From: Lepturacanthus savala
Lineage: Eukaryota > Chordata > Actinopteri > Scombriformes > Trichiuridae
Reading direction: 5' to 3'
DNA: 64,000 bases
Assembly (NCBI GenBank): GCA_030544235.1
Contig: CM060464.1
Location: forward strand, 21,693,652 to 21,757,651
Below, piece by piece: positions 24,050-35,965 of the stretch; within the stretch, counting starts at the first letter, position 1; every line of letters begins with the position of its first letter. The position numbers and the translations under genes were made by a program. Under the pieces are notes generated by a model. That model did not search any database. It was given only the letters and a program-made list of their open reading frames with translations, and was not told the DNA's origin.

Positions 24050-24620
24050 CGCCACATTTCTTTTTATTATTTGGCATCAGCAGACCTCAATTACACTGAG
24101 TTTTGGTCCCTATGTGGGAAAAGATGGCGATGAAATCATCTGCAGATCTTACCTCCAAGCTCCTCAGCACCTACACACTGACCAGTTGTGACAGTGTGGG
24201 CTCTACAGACCAGGAAAAAGGCCCGTCTACGAAGCTGATGTTGATCACCCAGCAGGCCCTCTGCTCCTGGAGACAGCCTGGATGTTCAGGAAAATCTTGT
24301 GACAGCAGCTAAGCGATATATAGTGTCACTATATGAGAGGAGTGGTAATCTGCATGCAGTGTGAGCTCATCTCAAACATCAAAGGAGACATGCGTTGACT
24401 TCCACCTACTGAAGACGCCTTCCAGTCACATCTTCGCCTGAGCCCTGTATCAGTTGACTGGAGGCAAGTGAGCGCACGTCTCATCCAAGTCACCCTGTTG
24501 CCACTGGCTCTGGCAGAGAGCTTGTCAGCAGTTTGTTGGTGGCAAATGTGATGCAGAAGGAAGCAAAACCTTCAGATTTCAAACGGACCAAATATTGTCA
24601 CTACAGGGAAAGCATGTGTG
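24050..24620 (+). pseudogene. decayed ORF resembling an uncharacterised repeat-borne protein (LTxCD motif)
   Basis: The open frame 24103-24312 contains LSTYTLTSCDSVGS. I recall a very similar block, H-x-L-T-G-C-D-(T/S), followed by a G-K-G-K-like segment and a leucine-rich stretch, in repetitive uncharacterised proteins of fish and marine invertebrates. Here the second part reads EKGPSTKLMLI. After a stop, other frames give KRYIVSLYERSG (about 24310-24345) and LPPTEDAFQSHLR (about 24405-24445), in the order expected of that family. Stops and frame changes make it non-functional. The function of the family is unknown to me, and the link rests on memory of motif order. Confidence 0.4.
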
Positions 24621-25301
24621 CCCAAGGATGCTCCAGCTCCAGAAGGTTGAATGAAATAGACATGAATTATCATGATGTTCTAAGTATTTAGAAATTTGTG
24701 TGAAGGGTAACATCACAGATCCATTGCTTATTATTTTTTTTTTTATTTTATTTTATTTTTACAGCCCTCCCAATGAGAAGAAGTAACAGGTAAAGGGATG
24801 GGTCTATGTAGATAAACAGACTACCACAGTTTTCTAGTGCTCTATTAGTGATGATTAAGAGGAATCATTTTTCTATAAGTCTATATGTTCTTTGTTTTTG
24901 AAAGTCTGCATTTCCAACCTTAACATTGTTATATTATGATATTAGTGTGCTTATGAGCATGTCCAACTGTTTGGTTTCTTCCTCCTATAAGGTGTGTGAA
25001 CAAATTATGTACATTTTAAAACAAATGCTATATGCTTGTAATTATCATGACTGTAGTTTGTAAACCTGTGTTTGCTTTTTAAAAGTGAGTAAAGTAAACA
25101 TTATTCCATTATTAATATACAAAAAAAGCCTGACATCATCTTGAAGGTGCTCAGCAACGCCATCCCTGATGAGGTGCATTACTTGTTAGTCCCAGGCCTT
25201 CTGACATTTGAAGGCATGGAGGATATCATGTTTTTGTGCAACCATAATGAGTATACATTTGAAGTTTCAATGCTGTTTTTTCCCTACTCTGACTTTTTAT
25301 A

Positions 25302-25302
<1 letters not shown>

Positions 25303-25386
<84 letters not shown>
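25303..25386. repeat. (AT)n microsatellite, 84 bp
   Basis: One of the longest AT runs in the window. It generates Tyr-Ile repeat frames on both strands that are not genes. Confidence 0.96.
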
Positions 25387-25388
<2 letters not shown>

Positions 25389-25389
25389 A

Positions 25390-28300
25390 GTATATACAAG
25401 GTAATTCTAAATAATATCCCTAAATAACAGCCTTCATACTTCACAGTGCTTCTGCCTTTTGTCTACACAGCATTAAAAAAAACACACTCATTTTAATATT
25501 CAAGCATTCAAGCATATTCAGGCAGCCCATTACCTGAGTATATTTGCTGCAGGTTTACAAAATGCATCACAGGAAGTCATCAACTTCTTGGTCACACAAA
25601 TTGGACACATTTAATATCAGAATTAAATTGAGTGAGTGCATGGCCTGATTTCCAGTTTGTGTTTTAGTATAAAAATAAAAAGCAAAAAAAGACATTATTA
25701 TTTTTTTGTGCTGGATTTATAGATGAATGACAAAATATTTTTTTTTAATATTATGATTTTGGAATTCTTATTTAATATGAAAAGAAAAATGAGAGACACC
25801 TTGATAGCCCCTGGTAAAGTGCATAAGGCTGAGACAGAGGTTTAGGATTGCAGCCTTTGCTGAAAGTGATACCTTCTCTCTCCCCCTGCTTTTCCTGTCC
25901 ATCTACTATAATAAATTAAGCAGAAATACCTAAAAAAGAGAGAAAAGAACAAACGGCACACAGAATAAAGAATCCTATTATTACTACTATTATTACCATT
26001 CAGTCCAGTCAGTCAATTGTTTGCTAATATAGATAAACTTAATAAGATGAAAAGATTTTCATGGTGGATTTACACTTTTGTGATGGCTTCAAATGGCAAA
26101 CAGGAAAGTTTAATGCAGGTTTAGTTTGAGTTAATTATCAGTAACTTTACATTTAAAATGTTCTTCCTTATTTGGAGAACATCTTAATTGTTTACCTTGA
26201 TGTGAAAGGATCCGTTGACCCCTCATAGTAAGCAAGATAAGAATATGCTGCTTCTTCCTTGTTTCCTGAAAAGTCTTTCTGGACATGCAAAGGTTTGGTT
26301 TCAGCAGGCTGTCAGTCTAAGGTCAAGAAATACAAACTGTCTTCTTTGTGTTGTCAGAATCATTCACAGAAACAGAGATGTGAGGCGACACATAGACACA
26401 CACACATAAACTGAATATAGAGACGTTAGGATGGAAATGTGTCATGGCATGTAGATCAGCTGTGATTCCCTGACTAATTTGGCACCTGTCATATCTTCCT
26501 TTCCTTCCGCCTTACTTTCATCCATTCTTTCCTTCTTGCCACAGTCATCCTGTTCTCTCTACTTCTATTTACAGTTCTCTTTTCTCCCTTTTACTCTCCC
26601 TCTTTTATTAGACACCTGTCACTATCCTGTCCTTAACTGTCCCTTCAGATGTGTCCCCTCGCCTTACTGTCACTGCTCGTGTGATTAGACAGCTGTGTAT
26701 GTGTGTGTGTCCGGCTTAATCAGAGTGTGTGTGTGTGAGCGATGGTGTGTTTGTGTGTGTCTGGTCATGTCAGCCTGTCCTATCCTGTCAGTTCAAAATC
26801 ATGAGTAAAGTCAGTGAAACAACTTCCTAATGCAAGATCTGCAGGCTCGTCACTTCAGGAGCGTCGCTCACTCTCTCTGCAGACATGTCCGTCACGCACA
26901 GTTAAATCTGTGACTGACTTACAGTTCGTCTCTTCTGCTCCTTCCTTTCAATAACCTTCTGCCTCTGTTGTTATATCTTAATAGCTGTTTCCATCCAGTG
27001 GGCGCCAGTGAAATTGAAATAAAGTTTTGTTCTGGCTGGATTAGCCTCCGATTGGGCAAAAGGTTCTTGGAAAGCATTATGGGAAACAAATATGTTCATT
27101 AGCTACAATGCTCGCTGCAATATATGATCGATAATTCATAAAATATGGACAATAAAATGGTTGATATTGTATCTACCCATATGGATTCATTTCACAAAGC
27201 CCTGAAAGGGACAAGACTTCCAAGGTGGATAGAAAACCATTTACTCGGGCTCCAATCGCACCAAACGGCGCAACTGTTAGCTCCTACTTTTGGTCTTATG
27301 ATACAGTGATTTTACCACTGATCTTTCCCCTCTGTAACCCGTTGTCAGAAAATACCAGCGTGAGTCGCCGAAAACGCCGGAGCCATCTTTATGCTTTACA
27401 CAACTGTATGGACTGGGCCTAAATGTTTATTTACTCCACTAGCTTTAAAGCTAGTCTGATTGTAGGGAAGTCTATGAGAAAATGACCCTACTTCTCACTT
27501 GAATTATTAGCTCAGTAAACATTAATGTTTATGGTCTCAATTGCCTGTTTCTTGTCTTCTTCAATACCACATTTTGTTCATTTAGTGAATTATGGCCCAC
27601 TTTAGAGTAAAATAGACAATAAAGCAGGGAATGCTTTAGGGCGTGGTTACAGTGTCTTTATCTCTCTCTTCCTTTTTCTGTTGCTGGTTCAGAGTCGGCT
27701 TCTCTCTGTGCCTGAAATATGAAATCTAAAATCTGAAGCTTACAACACCCAGTCAGTCACGTCACAAACTCTACAACTCTCATGTCTTTCTCTGTCACTC
27801 AGTCACTTATCTGTCTGCCTTGTTGTCTTCTTCCACTTAACATTGTTCTAACTTGTTCTGTCCATCTGCTGTTCACTTTCTCTAATTACTTTTGTCTGAC
27901 TTTTTGAAGTCAGACAAGTTGCGGTTTACAGAAAGCTAAAGCTGTACGAAAGCTAATTGTTCTTTATTACCAGAAAGGTACAAAATCAGTAGTATGGATG
28001 ATGTAATAATCATATTTAATATTTTGACATTTCTAAGAAATTGCGCTGATTTATTTTACAATGGCGGATGGCCCAAAATATCCAGTTGTGTCTGCTTTTT
28101 TATGGCAAAGATGGCAGGTTTGTTTGTGTTTATACAAAATTTTGGAGAAAAATCAGTGGAGTCATAGCTTGTGTTTTCAGAACAGAATTTACAGCCAGGG
28201 ATTGGGTGGTTCTTGCCAAAATGTGCCCTGGGAATCATATTGCTTATGTTCCTCAAAGGGTTTCTGTATATAGGCTTGACATTTTATCAAAGATATTCTC

Positions 28301-29505
28301 TAATTGTTATTGTTAATCTGTTGGATGTAACATTGTCTCTGGGGGATCATTAATTGGATTTCCCCCTCTGGAACCAGTGGTACTGAAATAGCTTGTCCAC
28401 TTCACAAACACTATTTTTATTTGCTCCTTGCAAAAACACATGGACTCAGGATAATGAATTTAGTGTCTACCAATGAAATTAAACATGCAGAAACTTGGCA
28501 AAAACAACAAAGAATTAAATTGTAACCATTACATAACAGTTTAGGTTGTAGCGATGAAATGAGTACTCAGACCAGGAGAGGACCCCATAAAGACTTGGCT
28601 CACCAACGTTCAGTTAATCTTTAGACATTGAGAACTTTCTACATAATAATGAAGCTGCTGTGCCCTTGCTACTGGGCATCCTTATATTTAAAATTACACA
28701 AGTCACAAGGAAACTCTAACACTGACAGCTCCAACCATTTTTTTTGTTCAGTTTTAAATCATATGTTTTCTTTCAGATATTTTTCTTTTCTTATTTTTAG
28801 TTTGAATTCATTCTTCTATTTTTCAAAGTTCAGAAGCAAAACTTGAATTTTCAGTTTCAAATTTTAGTTTAGTTAGTTAGCAAAACTATTGGCCTAAGTA
28901 TATCCCCATGATCATCTAAATTTTAACTCAACCCTTCTTACAACAGCACTACAACAGCATTTTAAGTAATGTTTTTTCCTATGTGCCCAGCACATGAATT
29001 TACAACTACTATATGACAAATGCTATGCAAATAAATGAACTCAAATTCACATATAAACAGCCTCTAGCCTGTTACATGCTTAATTAAAAAAAAAAAAAAA
29101 TTTAAACAATTTCATTGATGTTTCTATGTGCCGTTAATTTAGTTACAGAAAATAGGGTTGTTTCAACATTTTTCATGTTGTACTTATTGTTGAATTGTGT
29201 GAAGTTACAGAAGCCCTGAGGAAATGAAGCCCTGACCCTTACAAGATTTGTGTTTTGAACTATGAAACATCATATAGATTCATGCTGATGGTAATGCAAT
29301 GTATCTGATATAGACCGATTGATTGTCTTGACATTTAAGTGAAGCCTCTAGGCACGCCACTCCATGTGGCTGAGAGCTGCTGACTTAAGAGTCTGATGGA
29401 GCAGCATACAGCAAATATTAATTCCCTTTCACCCGGATGTGTCGGAGTTAACTTGATTAGAGGTGGACTCTTTCTCTCCTGCTCTGTCTTCATTGCAGTT
29501 GCAGA
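25390..29505. other. unclassified non-coding DNA
   Basis: Four kilobases without a recognised exon, RNA gene or element end. Open frames at 28061-28353 occupy all three frames of one segment and show no domain. A few short GT-rich patches occur near 26697-26760. Confidence 0.4.
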
Positions 29506-29506
29506 G

Positions 29507-29509
<3 letters not shown>

Positions 29510-29550
<41 letters not shown>
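29510..29550. repeat. (GT)n microsatellite
   Basis: A GT run that follows GCAGAGGTGAGT, a splice-donor-like sequence. Without a coding frame on its left I do not call an exon. Confidence 0.93.
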
Positions 29551-29552
<2 letters not shown>

Positions 29553-30187
29553 ATGTGTCAGTGATGGATGTATTGCAGATGGTCTCAGCTCCATCTAATT
29601 ATGCTGTGGACACTGGAGGAAGTCCTGCACAGAGGTCACTAGGACGCACATGCACACGCATACACAGACAGAAAGCGGGAGTCAGGGTGCTTCTGTTAAA
29701 TTTACTTTTTATGTAACAGTCTGCATTTGTACGAAATGTCAGTGTGATACGCCACATGCACACAAACGCTCTCCCTCGCTTTTTAGTCCTATCCAGTCAT
29801 CTCTTTAAATTCTTGCTTAAAAAGTTTCCATCTGATCATGAGCTCCACTGGTGTTCTCAGATGCACATTTTAACACATCCATAATTTTAGAGGAACATTA
29901 ATATACTACACTGAAAATGTTTCATTACAAACCTAAATATAAATAAATCTCTGTAGTGTATATTTCAAAGCTAACTCGGCTTTCATAACCATACATAACA
30001 ACCATTCCTTGAAGTCAAAATGTTGTGAGATGACTTGTTTTTAAAGGAATGCTCTTCTCAGCTACCATGAACCATCTGTTCAAAAGCCTCAAACTATACT
30101 TAATGGTGTCCCTGGAAGTCCTAGGAAATCTCACTAGATTCTCAACCCAAATAGGGAAGCAACAAGCCTCTATCTACAGTATAGCAT

Positions 30188-30417
30188 CTTTTGTAGGCTG
30201 GCGACCATCTGGGCCTGCCTCTTTAATGCACTATATATATATATAGACTCTAAATTGCCCGTAGATGTAAATGTGTGAGTGAATGGTGTGTGTGCCCGAT
30301 GATTGGCTGGCGACCATCTGGGGTGTATCCCTGCCTCTCGCCGTAACGCGCTGGGATTGGCTCCAGCAGACTCCTGTGACCCTAATGAGGAATAAGCAGG
30401 TATAGAACATGAGATGA
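30188..30417 (+). mobile_element. 5'-truncated SINE copies of the same family
   Basis: The main part, from AGACTCTAAATTGCCCGTAG at 30245 to GCAGGTATAGAACATGAGAT at about 30413, matches the 3' half of the SINE at 20669-21027. Just upstream (30197-30222) a second piece repeats GGCTGGCGACCATCTGGG, which occurs again inside the main part at about 30305. The family is therefore present here as a small duplicated or doubly inserted fragment, separated by a short (AT)n run. The tRNA-like head is missing, so this copy cannot be transcribed from an internal promoter. Confidence 0.75.
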
Positions 30418-30614
30418 GCTATACAGAGATTGACTGACTCATCACTTTTTGGCAAGATAAAAAAATTGTTGTGTTAAATTTTCTTTTTAATGGTATTTTA
30501 ACCTATTTGCTGTAACCTGTTTTAATATTATTTGGTCAGGCCTTGATAAAAAAAAAGATCATTTGATCTCAAGCAACATGCCTGGTTACATAAAGGTGAA
30601 AAAATTATTTAATA

Positions 30615-31477
30615 GCGTTAATCAGGTTGTTGAATGTCGTCTATGGAATGTTGTTCAACTCTTCAATGGTTGTGCAAGGTAACATATAATAACACATAAT
30701 ATTGACAGGAATTGGAATATACTGTTGTACATACTGAACCAGACCATTCCAAACATGCTAAATGAGTGACATGACTGCAGGAAGTGGCATGTTTTTTGCT
30801 TCTAGGAGTTGTGTACAGATCCTTGCAACATGGGGCCATACATTATCATGCTGTAACATGAAGTGATGGATCTAATCACAGTATTTCTGTACATTTAAAT
30901 TCAATTTAAATTCAAGAAAATGCATTTGTCTTCATTGTCTGGAGTTTTTGTCTGCCCATACCATAATCCCATTGCTACCATGGGGCATTCTGTTCACAAT
31001 GTTGACCTCAGCAAAACGCTCACACACAACGCCAGACACATTGTCTTCCATCTGCCCGGTACAGTGATTCATCCATGATTAAAACACCTCTCCAAAGTGC
31101 CAGACTCGTCACTTCTGATGAACTGCAGTTAGGTCATGACCTTGATAAGATGACCAGAGATGAGGCAGTCAGATTCTGACAGTTTGTGCAGAAATTCTTC
31201 AGTGGTGCAAACCAACCTTCTGGGTGGTCTCAGACAATCTTGCAGATAAAGATGCTGGGTGTGGAGGTCTAGGTGGCTTGAAATGAACATTCAATTCACA
31301 GGCAACAGCTCTGGTGGACATTCCTGCAGTCAGCATAAGAATTTTGGGAACAAAATTTAAAAGGATGAAGGCTTTTGTATGTATAAATCATGTCTTACAG
31401 TTTTAGATCTTTTATTCCAACTCATGAAAAATGGGAGCAAAAAGCAAAAAGTGTTGCATCTATATTTTTGTTCAGTA
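30615..31477 (-). pseudogene. Tc1-type transposon with decayed transposase
   Basis: The minus-strand 5' terminus is legible at 31477: TACTGAACAAAAATATAGAT, then GCAACACTTTTTGC, a terminal repeat common in fish Tc1 elements with TA at the edge. The translation has stops but keeps Tc1 blocks in order: AGMSTRAVACELNVHF (helix-turn-helix region, about 31325-31275), DESLYRADGRQCVWR (around the second catalytic Asp, about 31075), VNIVNRMPHGSNGIMVWA (about 31010-30955), then WPHVARICTQLLEAKNMP (about 30835-30785) and PIPVNI, ending with LNNIP and NNLIN near 30620. The far end, with the last 30 or so residues and the second terminal repeat, is missing. Internal deletions remove most of the 5' UTR and part of the DNA-binding domain. 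Confidence 0.85.
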
Positions 31478-31479
31478 TT

Positions 31480-32770
31480 TATAACCGAGCACATTCACAG
31501 ATTGAACTCTCCCGCACATTTGTAATTAGATGGTCATAAGAGAGGTGTTAATTTCATCAGATGAGACTAGAGGAAATATATTTGTCAGTGATGTTTTTCA
31601 AGATGAAAATGGGACGTAATTAATGTCCTTAACCACTGACTGCAATGAAATGAACACATATTTTTGTTGATGAAAAAAGATAAGATAAAATATTCTCCAT
31701 TTAATAAAAATGTCTTTTTTCATCACAGACTTTTCAAGTTACAATCGAAAAACTGGATGCATGTCACTTGCATTTCTCCTCCAGCGCTGCTGTCAGGGTG
31801 TGTGCGTGTGTGGTGTTTGTGTGTGTGTGTGTGTTTGTGTGTCACCTCAAAACATGTCTGTGTGTCACATTGAACTAAACAAAGGTTCCTAACAATAATT
31901 CCTATTGTTACAGATGCCTGCCTAGACTATTCATTAACATTCCTATCAACCTGCTGTCAAAGAGTAAAGGAAGACTATAGACTCAAGTTAGACTAAAATG
32001 CTTTTTTTCATTGACTAAAATGTGACTAAACAAAAAATGATACAAGTTGACTAAATATGAAAAAACTAATAAGGGCATTTGACACAAGACTAAGACTAAA
32101 ACTAAAGTACCCAACAAAATTAACACTGTATGAGAATACTAATTCAACTATACAACTTTTAAATTCAAGGTAAGTGATTCTCAAGTGCAGCCTAGAGAGC
32201 AATTGCCCTAATTTTTTCCAGCAAGAAAAGCCAAACTATTAATGGCTCAGCACAGATAAGCCCAAACGGTGTTAATAAAAGATTGGATAATGATTTTTAA
32301 AGACGGGAGAGGGGGCAGCACATAGGACAGAAATAATTAATCACCTTGAATGGGAAGAAGAGCGAGAAAGAGAGAGAAATACGGCAAAGGCAAGAGAGGT
32401 GGAAAAATGAGAGAAGATGAAAATGTCACGAGGAGAAAAGGGAAGGGAGGGCAAGGAAAAAGAGCAAGGAGACGGGAGAAGATCATGCTAATATTATGAA
32501 GAGACTTACAATGAATCATCAGGAGTGGTTGAGAGAAACAAGAAGGAGAGAGAAGAAAGAAGACATTTGAGAGTAAAAGATGCAGTAAAGAGAAAGTACT
32601 TTTTAATTGGTAAAGAGTAATCTAAAGTAAATCATTCTAAAGTTCAACATCAGAAATTCAGAGTGTGCTTAGTCAATGATTGTCATTCCACAAGATGTGG
32701 CACAGCTAGAAACCAGGATTTCTCATGGATCGTTACAAAATATAATCATCTTTTCAGGTACCTTTCCCAA
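31480..32770. other. unclassified DNA, GT tract and purine-rich block
   Basis: Includes a short interrupted GT tract (31798-31842) and a strongly purine-rich stretch (about 32300-32620) that gives a spurious Leu/Pro/Ser-rich minus-strand frame. No exon seen. Confidence 0.45.
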
Positions 32771-32775
32771 CATTT

Positions 32776-32855
32776 GCAGTGGTGCAATTTGAACCCAAAT
32801 GTCCATAGAGACCGAAAACTAAATCCAGCACCTTAGACCACTCAGCCCCACTACC
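32776..32855 (-). tRNA. tRNA-Leu(TAG)-like pseudogene
   Basis: Read on the minus strand it starts GGTAGTGGGGCTGAGTGG and continues TCTAAGGTGCTGGATTTAG, close to vertebrate tRNA-Leu(UAG). An A box (GGCTGAGTGG), an anticodon loop keeping TAG, a variable region (TCTCTATGGACA) of the long class II type and a B box (GGTTCAAATTG) follow in the right order. Six of seven acceptor-stem pairs can form. The anticodon stem 3' side and the T-stem are mutated (CACC is preceded by TTG rather than TCC), so I call it a pseudogene or a tRNA-derived repeat, not a working tRNA. Confidence 0.65.
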
Positions 32856-33210
32856 GCGATTTATCGGAAGTTATGTTTGACATGTGGTATTTCCAAGAGA
32901 GAAGACAGGAATGAAATCATAGTTTTAACCATTGTCAGTGCTGTCAATTGTTATTATTAAGCGTCAGGTAATTATGAGCAGTAATTACCTATGTGTCTCT
33001 GCATTATTTCTGAAACATGAAAATTGAAATATCGACCCTTGTCCAACATTGGGTTCAAAGTCAGCAGACTTGTACTAGCCCAACAAATACAGAAGCTCTG
33101 AAAGGGAGAGTTTAGTTATCTTTGCCTGGCCATGTACTCAACAGGTTCACCTGAACAATTAGGGACGAAACGTCAGACCTGAAGCCTTTCTGCATGTACA
33201 AATGTAAAGA

Positions 33211-33282
33211 CAGCAGAAGATGGCTTTGAACCATCGACCTCTGGGGTACGGGTGCAGCACTTGATGAGCCTGGCTCCTGATA
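33211..33282 (-). tRNA. initiator tRNA-Met-like pseudogene
   Basis: On the minus strand the 3' two thirds read AGTGCTGCACCCGTACCCCA, then GAGGTCGATGGTTCAAAGCC, then ATCTTCTGCTG. This follows vertebrate initiator tRNA-Met closely, including the unusual T-arm GGTCGATGG. The anticodon position reads CGT where CAT is expected, and the 5' third (D arm and 5' acceptor strand) is badly decayed, so it cannot be a functional initiator tRNA. It lies 355 bp from the Leu-like sequence, on the same strand. Confidence 0.6.
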
Positions 33283-33289
33283 TAACAGT

Positions 33290-35638
33290 AGTCAATGGAA
33301 ACAACATTTTTATTACACATTTATTGGAAATTCAGTTTTTAAACCATCTTGATGGCAGCACACGGTGATGAGTTATTAGTATATTGAGATTTACAGCTCG
33401 TTTTTGATTTATAGTTTCACTGCATGGTGGCTAAATTACATCTACATTAACATTATTTTACTTTACTTTATGAAAGGAACAACAGTTGTATAATTAGCTT
33501 TGTGTTGTGCAATTGCCGTTACAGACGTTCTTTTATTCACTGACAGAGTGGTGATCATAGCTAACAGAAGGTTTCCTGCGGAGGTAAACTTTGCTGATGT
33601 ATGTTTCTGAAAAGCAGCTGGTCACTGAGCCTTTACTCAGCTCCCTTGTGTTGCCTTCACTCAATAATTAATAAAAATAAAAACTTGCGGCCCAAGCTGG
33701 CCTCACACACTTCTTGTGGTAAACACACTGTACCTCCACAGGAATGTATGTGTTATACATCCGATGAGTCTGATTGACCTATAGTGAAACAGGAAAGGAA
33801 GCATTACAAATGTTTTGCTCTGGAGATTTAAAGAATCCAACAAGAAACAGCCATTACAATGCTGTAGGGTGGACGTAATGCACCACACCTAAATGGGGGT
33901 CATAAACAGAACAGACTATTTCAGCGAAATTTGCTCATCAATCATTATGCTATTTCAGTACAGAATAAAAAAAGTATTTGTTTGTTCATAGCATGGGGCT
34001 TTATGTATTATTCTTGATGTGTGTGTTTTCTATTCAGGGTCCCACTGTGGCAGAAACAAACAAGTTATTACTCCTGCTGCTTTCTTTCTCTGTATCACAT
34101 CTTTAAATAAATAGCAGATGGAAAATTAGAATTCATGTAGTGATCATTTATTTCTACAGACACATAATCTGGCTTGCTATTTGAGTGTTCTCAGAGTCTC
34201 TGAGTTCCCAGACTACTGTGAATGGCCTTGGTACTGTATGTATGAAAGCACAGAAGCAGCATGGTGGCCTGTATAATGATCAGAGTGTCAGTTCTGTTAC
34301 CGTCGGGTTAAAAGTTCAGTCTTCCGTGACCCCACAGTCTGCAGAAATAACCATGACTTTCTAGCGTACACTAACAATGGCAGTTTTTAATGGGCAGAAG
34401 AGCAAACTTTTTCACTGGCTGAGAACATCTTTGCAGTAGAAGTAGATTAAAAACCCTCACGGAAAGTATAACACTAGTCTAAGTCACGCAGTTTCTGAAG
34501 CTGTCTCTAGTTTATCTCTATGCCAGCTAGTTTCAAAGTGTGGACTTTACTTTTTTAGGCCTCAAGTTCATCCTTTAGTGGAAGCAGGAAAAACGTTTTA
34601 ATCAAGACTCAGAAATTGACACAGAAAATTGTATTTAATATGATTAAAGCAGGAATGTCAGTAAATCAATTTACATTGATTTTTAAATGAATGTGGATGA
34701 TTCTGACAGTACGTGTTGTCCACAGCTGCTTTATATGAAAAAGTCTCTTGGGCAGCATCGGAAGCCAAAGCACATTTTACCTTCATGTAACTACATGAAA
34801 ACAGCAACAGGCTGCTACAGCGCACACATTTCTACACATATCTGACTTCATCAGTTATAACTTCTGCTGTTTATGGAGAGACTTCAGGCCAGTGGGCCTC
34901 ATCACAGCCTCTTTTAAAAGGTTCTCTCAACTATCCAGACATGTCCCGAGGAAAAGCTTTCTGTTTGTTGAGCTGATTTTATCACATTAAACTGGCACAA
35001 CTCTTTCGGATCTGTGAGACTGACTAAGAGAGACTTTAATAATCAAAACAAGGACTTCCAAAAGGAAAGAGCATGGCACAGATGCCTGTGAGCTGGGCTC
35101 TGCTTTAAATTAAACTCAGCTGAGTGAACATTGAGTTATACTAAAGGAACATTTGTGTGCAGTCTGAAGTCTATCAGGATCATAATCCATAATATAACTT
35201 TATATGAACATAGTAATCAATTATTCATACAGTCCACAAATTCTTGTTGAATTCAAACCGCTCAAACAATAAGCAAAACAAGAATTAACCAAAAAACATA
35301 CAAGCAAATAATAATAATAATAATTATTATTATTATAATGCCATAATTGTTACAAAGCCATATTTTTTAATACTGACTATATTGTTTGTTATTATTGTTA
35401 TTATTATTGTTGTTGTTATTATTTATTTAATTTAATTTTATTTTCATTGCCTACATGTTCAAAATAAATGAAGACAAATGAACAGGACAGGAATCAGAAA
35501 AGCTGGAGCAATCCAGGCTTGATGATGAGGCAGCAAGGCTTTCACCACCACGGACCTGCTGCAGATCAGCGGCCAACATCAATCAGTAAAAATGTTGACT
35601 TGAATGTTTAAATGATTACCAGTGACATTCTAAGTTAG

Positions 35639-35640
<2 letters not shown>
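33290..35640. other. unclassified DNA
   Basis: No exon or element end was recognised. A (AAT)n/(ATT)n trinucleotide patch with inverted halves lies at 35308-35337 and a TTATTG-rich patch at 35385-35450. Confidence 0.4.

Positions 35641-35680
<40 letters not shown>
35641..35680. repeat. (AT)n microsatellite
   Basis: A pure AT run of 40 bp. Confidence 0.95.
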
Positions 35681-35683
<3 letters not shown>

Positions 35684-35689
35684 GGCAAA

Positions 35690-35930
35690 GTGACAGACAG
35701 TTATTTGCAATGAGCAAAATCTGAGCCACCAGGAGACAAAGCAGCTTAATTAGGAAGCAGATGATCCCTATCACGCTGCAAATGACAAAACATACGGCTC
35801 ATTGGAGTCTGAGAGGCTGAGGAACGGAACGTGATTACACATCAGACTTTGCATCCAAGTTGATACCAGAAGAGCTTGTGGAGAACACTTTAACAAGCCA
35901 ATTAAAAACAGATTGTGCACGCGGGGCCCA
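35690..35930. promoter_or_regulatory. candidate conserved non-coding element (speculative)
   Basis: Repeat-free, balanced-composition sequence with homeodomain-type TTAATTAGG next to an E-box-like CAGATG, and two octamer-like sites (ATTTGCAATGAG, TGCAAATGAC), within about 100 bp. Such clustering is typical of vertebrate developmental enhancers but can occur by chance. No coding frame is present. Confidence 0.2.
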
Positions 35931-35965
35931 GACGAAGGCCAACGTCCAGACGAAGGCCAACTACG
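35925..35965. repeat. short tandem duplication
   Basis: CCAGACGAAGGCCAAC occurs twice in tandem with a 2-bp spacer. Confidence 0.85.

Noticed and set aside
29396..29520. Possible exon ending in GCAGAG|GTGAGT before the (GT)n tract
   Set aside because: A splice-donor-like site exists, but the upstream frame has no domain and the GT tract itself makes GTGAGTGTGTG likely by chance.
33045..33090. Third tRNA-like B box (GGGTTCAAAGTC) between the two tRNA pseudogenes
   Set aside because: No A box or pairing stems at suitable distance on the same strand.
34256..34325. Weak tRNA-like sequence (GGTGGCCTGTATAATGATC ... GGGTTAAAAGTTC)
   Set aside because: The B box departs from consensus and stems do not pair.
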